The notes under the pieces: model-generated
Seen by the model: the letters and a program-made list of their open reading frames with translations, nothing else
Told to the model about the DNA's origin: nothing
Database searches by the model: none
NCBI GenBank assembly: GCA_022113835.1
Contig: JAILWY010000013.1
Span: 15,300,001-15,364,000, forward strand
Direction: 5' to 3'
From: Atopsyche davidsoni
Taxonomy: Eukaryota; Arthropoda; Insecta; Trichoptera; Hydrobiosidae
Length of the DNA: 64,000 bases
Translations under genes and position numbers: made by a program
Part shown: positions 57,169 to 64,000 of the stretch, in pieces
Layout: every line of letters starts with the position of its first letter
Position numbering within the stretch: position 1 is the first letter of the stretch

Positions 57169-60100
57169 GACTGCTCTACTCACAGGCGCGTATCTTACGC
57201 TCTATGCCAGCTTAGAAGTCCTGATGTTATTATCTGTAAAGTTCTGAAGATTGTTATTGAAATCGACATTCAAATTAATAACGGATTTGGTGACACAAGA
57301 GAGGATCCTAAATCACCCTTTCTTGCTATGGCAAATTCGCCACTTAAGCCTACCTATAAGGGTTAGTTACTGGCGGCTGGTAAGTGGGAGTGATAGATAT
57401 TAAGTGGTTTGGATAGAGGCTCTTTGTTGAAAATCAGTCCAGCAGGTAGTTTCTAAAATGTATACGAAACTACATTATCGATTATCTAGTACAAATATCA
57501 TTATCGATATATACAATGCACCAATTCCTTAAAAAATAGTGATTTTAACTAGTGATATTTATTTAACTATCTTAATATTTTTATACAATGAAAACAAATT
57601 CAAATACCATTAATGTTTACAAATAGCATTCGTATTTTTATTGATTATTCTTCCAGAAAATTTAAAAAATTGCGTTGCCACAACGTTGAAGTTGATATAA
57701 ACTTTTTGATCTCATGTTTAATGTAAATATAATATTTTACTAAAGTTTTTTTTGGGAAAGAAGCACCAACATCACAAAACTAAAATAAGAATTTGAAAGT
57801 GCAGATTCGACTCATCTGTCATCTGAAGTCAAAATACAGAATTCCTATGTTGGGTGAAGTTAAAATACTTTTAGATTAATATCTCGCACCTATCTCTGTC
57901 AATTGCAGAGTTGAAAAATAAAATTGACGCGAAATAAACAAATAAATAGAAAAAATATAATCGCGTCAAATGTTTTCTGTTTGATTATATAATTATAGTT
58001 AAATTTAAAAAGTCCAAACTTTATTTTCAATGAATTTTATGATTTTACACATAATAATTATCGTTTGAAAGTCAACATTTTATAGTTTATAATTTACAGA
58101 AATACTTTAAACTGTTACCATAATAATAATATCTCATAGATACTCGTTATTGTCATTGTTGTTAGAATTTACAAATTTTATTTATAGTCTTTTGAACACA
58201 CCACTTTAAAAAAAAAATCATTTGAAGTCTGATATTGAAATATAGACAATATTTTGTTTGAAAAAGATGACGTGTTGATTCTGAAATATGTAACTTTTTG
58301 AGCATCAAAAATGAATATATCGTTCCGTGAAGACTTGTGGACCGATAAATATAAATAAATATTGAGCTGTTACCATTTTTCCTTGGAATTCGAGAGTTGA
58401 AAATATATTTGAAATCTAATATGAAGTATTTAGAAATGTTGGAAGGTTAAATCCATGACAGAAACGTAAATAGAAATCGCGTGGAGTAATAGACTGAACT
58501 CTAGAATTTTCAGTTTTATATTGTGTAGGGTATTTTAACCATTATAAGTTTTCTAACAATATTTTTGCTGTTTTACAAAAAAAAATTATATTGTATGCAA
58601 TGTTGTTTATTTATATGTTTAATCAAAAATCGGTTCTATAACGAAAAAAATTATCGATATATATTCATGTTATTTTGTGTTTACATCTGTTTCCTAAATT
58701 AAAAAATCTTTTATATGATAACCATTTCTGTTTAAAATTACTTATGTATTAAATGAACTCTAGTAACATTTGTTGGTGATTAAATGCTTATCTCAATATC
58801 GATTTTATTAATTTTTAAACCCTACCATCAGTTAATAAAATACATAACCTGAATTTTTTTTATTATTTACTTAATAAGAATACCAAAATTTGTAAGAAAT
58901 ACTTTAACAAATCTATTTTAAATAAATTTATTGTCATTTCAAAAGTTTCGCCTACGGATAAAGTTATATTTTTCCTTTTTCAATAACACTTTACGATAAA
59001 CATGTTGGAATAGAAAAGACTGTGAAATTGAAATTTACTACGCGTCATTACTTGAAATATCAAAATATATTTTGTGCAATCATTCACTTCATTTCTAATG
59101 GATAACATAGGAATGAAATAACATTCTTATAAATTTACATTTGTGAGTTTTCGTTTCAGCGAAGTCTTCCGCGGTAAAGAAAGGAGCAAATTTGCCTCCA
59201 TTTTGTAAAACTTCGCGTATAACTTTGAAAAGTTTTTTTCCTCTGATTTGTCGCTTTTTTGTGTGGCGTGATAAAAGACAAGTTTTAGGAATCACTTCCA
59301 ATTTATCTTACGAGAATTTTCTTGAAAATAAATAATTACTTTTATATACAGATTTTTTTTTAAAGCGATTGCTTGTATCTGTATCTTAAACTATAAAAAA
59401 TCAAACGCATTCACATTAGTTATTATTGTCAATATAAATCTAGTTCATCATATTTGTCTTTAATGATAAAAATTAAACCATTATGTAAAAAAGTTAAAAA
59501 AAAAAAACTGCTTCTCATATAGTGTGGCGTTATAAAAATTTGGGAAATTTAAAATTCAATGTTGAACTTTTCCCAAGCTGAACATATTATCAAAAAAGTA
59601 ATTTGTATTCAATAAAAAAATAACCAAACGATAAACCGATAATATTATTTATAAATCTATAATATTATATAAAAAAATATATTTTTTAATTCGTTTAGAG
59701 TAGTACTATCTTAATGATGTTTCTTCAAGTCACGTTTGATGGATTATCAGTGTCCCCCTTTGTTTTTTTCACGAACATAGAAACGAAGTTTCTATTTCGC
59801 CAATGCTAGACTTATAGTTTATTGTTTATTATGTGCCAGGTAAAGTCATTTGTTTCAACAAACAAAAATGTTATCAAACATTACAATAACGTTTCCTTGA
59901 AAATTTCTTAAATAGTTGTTTTTTTTTCATGTAATGATAAAATTTCATAAAAATACTATGATTTGTAAATTTCTATCAAATTGAAAATACACTGATATAT
60001 TATTTGTATGGGGTAACGAATGAAACTAAGATGGTGGTTGTTCAAGGTGTTTATTTTCCATTTTGTATGACAACCAATCTCTTTTTAACACCTCGACCAA

Positions 60101-60670
60101 AGCTTGAAAATTCAATGCGGTATTTTGTAGAAGTGATTTTCTATGCAAAGTAAAAAGTATTTGAAAGAAGCTCAAAATATGCTTTACGAAGTAAATTACG
60201 ATTTCTATGGAAGTCAAAATAAGGGGAGCTCCCTAGTTTATTTGTTTGAACGTAATAAGATTTTATTATGATTCCTTTTTTTAATAAACACGATAATCAG
60301 AATACGTTGTTATGAAGAGAAAACTCTTTGATTTTTGAAAATATTACAAATGCCTAGAACATAAGTCTTCATTCTAATACTGTTGCTTAAAAATTCACGA
60401 ATAAATTACAATAACTACTATTTACGAATGTTGACCTATTTTTTTATTAAACATATAATATATAGATAATCTATATATTAACCTATCAATAATAAAAACA
60501 CACATGGAATTCTAACCCACACATCACTGTCGCAAACTGTCGCCGCAATCTCTTGTTCTTCAATGTCTAAACTATCAAATAAGAATATAAACTATCTGAT
60601 TCTCCATGAAATAGATATATTTCTTAGAAAATAAGACTTTTTCCTACATCTGTTCAAAATATTAAATCTA
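57169..60670. other. AT-rich non-coding stretch
   Basis: No gene can be supported. A GC-richer segment at 57180-57420 and a 68-codon minus-strand frame at 59095-59301 (RGKKLFKVIREVLQNGGKFA in its middle, fairly protein-like) are the only points of note. The latter has no firm splice sites or family. Confidence 0.45.
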
Positions 60671-60745
60671 TCTTCTTCATCGGGTGCCTCTTAGAGAAGG
60701 TTGGCAACCATTTCACTGAGCATAATACTCATGCTGAGCCAGTTG
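60671..60745 (+). repeat. Dispersed repeat R, copy 4 (short)
   Basis: TCTTCTTCATCGGGTGCCTC, AGAGAAGGTTGGCAACCATT, TCACTGAGCAT and ACTCATGCTGAGCCAGT match the first half of the family. The rest is missing. Confidence 0.7.
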
Positions 60746-60879
60746 AATCTAAAACCAAATGAAATAATTTTTTTCGCACCGTACCTAAGACATATAATAA
60801 ATTCACGATGACGTATGCATAGATTGTGTACCTCTAATATGAGATTTGTTTAATTGAAAAATGAATATATATATTTGTC

Positions 60880-61058
60880 TCTAATCCCTGGGTTGTGGTC
60901 AAAGGACATTGTTTGCCGTCATATATGATTGTCGGCATCCGCTGGCAAACAGGGGTTGAATGATTTGCACAGGCTTTCGAGGACTCAAACATTGGAATGC
61001 CGCATATCTCGTCCGCCCTATTTACCACACACAACCCCTTTGTTAAAACCATAAACAC
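60880..61058 (-). other. GC-richer open-frame island, possible exon or repeat fragment
   Basis: On the minus strand a frame is open through a GC-richer island and reads GLCVVNRADEICGIPMFESS, then ACANHSTPVCQRMP and QCPLTTTQGL. It holds five cysteines, and its composition is unlike the AT-rich chance frames nearby. A possible 3' splice site (TATTTTAG) lies just upstream, but no GT donor follows before the frame turns AT-rich and stops at 60834. I do not recognise the family. It could be a terminal exon, a pseudogene or repeat DNA. Confidence 0.25.
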
Positions 61059-63400
61059 TAAAATAGGCCTCTATTTTGATTTTTTTCTGCAATTATAAAA
61101 CAGAAAAACAATACAATTGATAATAAATAGTACACTACACTCTACACTACAGTACAAACAATCGCTTGTTAAAGCTAATTGGTAACTCCCAAACGTATAT
61201 AAGAATAATTTTCTTGCAGTCTATGCCAAACGTTCATTATAAAAAGATGTTAAAAATTGTCAGAAACTCTTTCTGTTATTATGCCGACTATCTTTCTTCT
61301 GTGTTCTTATAAGGGATGTTAGTTAACGCTATTTTTTTCCTATGTAGAAAATCGATCTTTATTACATTAGACATAAGCTATTGTATTGCTATATTATACT
61401 CGAAACAATTGACATTTATATCATTGACTTTATTTGTTTTTTTCATATAAGGTCGTAATTTAAATTATATAAAGTATTGAATTACTTTAACTTGGTTACA
61501 TAGACTTGTTTTTAGAAAGATAAAATAATTACTAAGCTTGGTACTGCCTCGAATTACATTTGGTATTGAATTACCTAAAACTCCTTTCTACTTGCTTGTG
61601 TGTGCTTGATAATCCGAATCTGATTATTTTCTGCGTCTTAGAATTTACTGTTTCAATTAATTCTTCAGGGGCATGTGATGCGTAAAACAGTTTGTACCTC
61701 GTCATTATGAAAATGTTTGATTATAATTAAGGGTACGTTCAAAAAATTCATTATAGTATAATTTCTTCAGCTTTAAAACAAACAACGCACCTGAAAAACA
61801 AATATGATTTGGCTATTTACATTTACTGTCGAAATATGAATATTTTAATTTAACCGGTTTGTCAACATTTATTTTTTTATAAAAGAAATTTGCGCAATTG
61901 ATATTTTTACGTTCTACGTTTATATCTCTTAATAAAAAACAACAAAATCTCATGCATTATAAATAAACATTGTACAAGTATAATAATGTTAGTTAACACA
62001 CAAGAGCTGTGTAAGTTTACTCAGATGTACGGAAACATGAGTTTATATGACCTTACTGGTTGTTTTTAATATGTAAGGAGTATATATTTGATTAAACAAA
62101 AAAAAAAATTAAATTTGTTTTGCTTTATTCAATAAGCGTTAGATTCCACTTTCAGTTAATCTAAGATCAAAAAACTAATAAAAATTGTATTTTGGAATAA
62201 CAGGCAGCGAGCATTTGGATGCATTAAGAGACAAATTATTAGAGTTTTCTTTGTCCGTACAACCAATAAAACTGTTTTTTTTAAATATAATTAATCTTAA
62301 AAATACCATGTATACGTTTCAAGTAATTAATATTTTCACACACTCATGATACTATAAAGGATGAATTCAATATATAACATGTAACATGGGTAAAATTATT
62401 AAAAAATTCGTGTAGAAATACTACAACTCAAAAAAGTTATGCTATGGAAATACAGGATTTCATTTAAACAATTTATATCAGAGTTAGAAAAAAATATAAA
62501 TCTTGGCAGTTAAAAATACCGGGTTCCTGCTTATTATGAAGTGTTTCTTCTTTAGCATTCCGATGTTTTAGTCCTGGCAATAAAGAGATAAAAAGCGATT
62601 TAGTCCTGAAACTGAAACATTAGAATGCGTCATAACACTCAAGAACCTTATATTTTTAATAACAACCTCCGCAAAACCTAGAAACATATTATACGAGCCT
62701 GTAGTTATTTTATTGGCTTCTGATTGCGTATTTAACCAGGTTATTTATTGCCGCCTCATATGGTGCTCGAGGAGGTGACACTGCCACGTTTGCACTAGAA
62801 CCAGTTTGATACCAAAAAGCAAACCTTTTGTTGATGGGATCTTGATAATATTTATAAATATATATCGTTGTGTACGTATGAATAGCCGTAAAATATTTAA
62901 GAATTTAAGCTAAAAAAATTTTGGCCACATTAAAAATTAAGCTCGTATTAAGTGCGAGATAGTAATCGTCGCGAATAAAAGTTATTTTACATTATTTACA
63001 AAAAAGCTTAAAAATAAAGTCGCATAATTGATATCGATTAAATTAAGTAAGGATGCATAATCATTTTAAATGATTGACGACATCTGCTTTATATGTATTA
63101 TATATTTTATGTTTAATTCTCATTGTGATATCATTTACCGAGTAATAATAAATATAGTCACGTAAAACGCTTGTAGCTTACTGAGAAACCATATTGTCTG
63201 CCAATCAAACTCGGTAGACCAAAAGTGCACTTATAAAAACAAAATCATTGCTTTAAAATATTACTGTTATACATGTGATTATTTAACACTAAAAACTATG
63301 TAAATGAATAAGGTCTCATACAAAAAAAATGAGAGGTCGGTTTTTTACAAAATATGTCATTAACTTTGTATCTGAAAATTTATTTAAATATAAACAATTG
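61059..63400. other. AT-rich non-coding stretch
   Basis: No gene or element recognised. A small GC-richer patch at about 62740-62830 has no readable product. Confidence 0.55.
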
Positions 63401-63404
63401 GAAT

Positions 63405-63573
63405 TCCACACACGTGGCCACGCCACGTGACGCAAGCTCGATTGTCTTTGGAAAGTAATTTCAGAGGCCTCGTTCATAAATAATAAAAGGCAGCTGAGCA
63501 GTCAGAGGGTGATTTCACATTCCACGTGAAAAACCACGTGTAAGGTACACCGTGTAACCTGAGAATAATCCAG
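63405..63573 (+). promoter_or_regulatory. Candidate promoter and first exon with four E-boxes
   Basis: Four exact CACGTG hexamers lie at 63411, 63424, 63523 and 63535. Between the pairs is a TATA-like run CATAAATAATAAAAGG (63475-63490). About 29 bases after its start is an initiator-like GTCAGAG (A at 63504). Further on, CAG|GTAAGA (cut after 63573) matches a strong 5' splice site. Together these fit a plus-strand promoter with a short, probably non-coding first exon (about 63504-63573) whose gene would continue past the window. CACGTG is bound by bHLH factors such as CLOCK/CYCLE, MYC/MAX or MITF; which one, if any, is unknown. The arrangement could be coincidental. Confidence 0.4.
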
Positions 63574-64000
63574 GTAAGAACAAACTACCCTTACGACCAA
63601 CCTCTTTAGGAACTTATCAGTAATATCAGGAACAATTCAGAAGTTTCAAATAAATGTTTAATCGTGAAAGCCTTCCTATTGATTTACGCGAATTTATGAT
63701 AACTTGAATAAACCTTTGAGTATATTAATGAATTTCCCAAGCGATTCTTCAGAATTATATATATAGACATTTTTTTAAGAAAAGCAATCATTTATTCATT
63801 ATAATTTTACATTGATTTAATTGCTGACTCTTGAAATGTTTACTTATATAAACACATAATACGAACGTCATAACAAGCCGAAGATAAATTTTTAAAAATT
63901 ATTTTCAAATTTAATGTTTCATTTCAACATATAAGATTTCTGTCTCTCATTTAAAACACGTAAAATAAAATAGAAATTTTTGAATAATGCCTTCCAAGAA
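63574..64000. other. AT-rich flank, possibly start of an intron
   Basis: If the splice site at 63573/63574 is real, this is intron. No second exon is visible before the window ends. Confidence 0.35.

Noticed and set aside
59095..59301. 68-codon minus-strand frame as an exon
   Set aside because: The middle is fairly protein-like, but the flanking splice sites are weak and no family is recognised. Kept only as a note in the regional entry.
1..64000. CRISPR arrays, bacterial operons, rRNA genes
   Set aside because: No regularly spaced identical repeats with unique spacers, no clustered long ORFs, and no rRNA-like conserved blocks were seen. The window is eukaryotic in character.

Overview
The window looks like a gene-poor, strongly AT-rich stretch of a nuclear animal genome, most likely an insect or other arthropod. 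I infer this from the base composition, the absence of bacterial gene packing (no ORF passes about 150 codons), many short tandem AT repeats, and recognisable fragments of element families common in arthropods: a cecropia/Hsmar1-type mariner, a second Tc1/mariner-like family, a hAT-type MITE, a jockey-clade LINE and tRNA-derived repeats. No complete host protein-coding gene can be supported. It is probably intergenic or part of a very long intron. Species cannot be named from the sequence alone. Layout: 1-4.2 kb is AT-rich with two GC-rich repeat-like patches (2.65 and 3.2-3.5 kb). A 560-bp deletion derivative of a Tc1/mariner-like element lies at 4250-4810, with sister copies at 18711-19270 and 55352-55926. 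A two-copy repeat sits at 8.4 and 11.4 kb, followed by a (TA)n tract and a hAT-type MITE (11952-12514) with a perfect 8-bp target duplication. LINE tail fragments occur at 18.2, 28.35-28.9 and 46.2-46.4 kb. A four-copy dispersed repeat, always on the same strand, occurs at 28.96, 41.83, 55.23 and 60.67 kb. A decayed mariner transposase occupies 42660-43662. The most unusual objects are two fold-back elements, 36021-36287 and 54546-54762. Each is a tRNA-like sequence between perfect inverted arms of 71 and 53 bp. The arms are identical within a copy but differ between copies. Possible host signal is limited to three things: a candidate minus-strand exon at 42353-42519; a candidate plus-strand promoter and first exon near 63.41-63.57 kb, with four CACGTG E-boxes, a TATA-like stretch and a strong 5' splice site whose gene would lie beyond the window; and several GC-richer islands that could be conserved regulatory DNA or old repeats. 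Six perfect TGACGTCA palindromes are more than this composition predicts. Nothing here forms an operon or a pathway. What ties the parts together is transposition: autonomous elements have decayed, while short derivatives with intact ends (TIRs, fold-back arms) remain recognisable. All family assignments were made by reading the sequence, without database searches.
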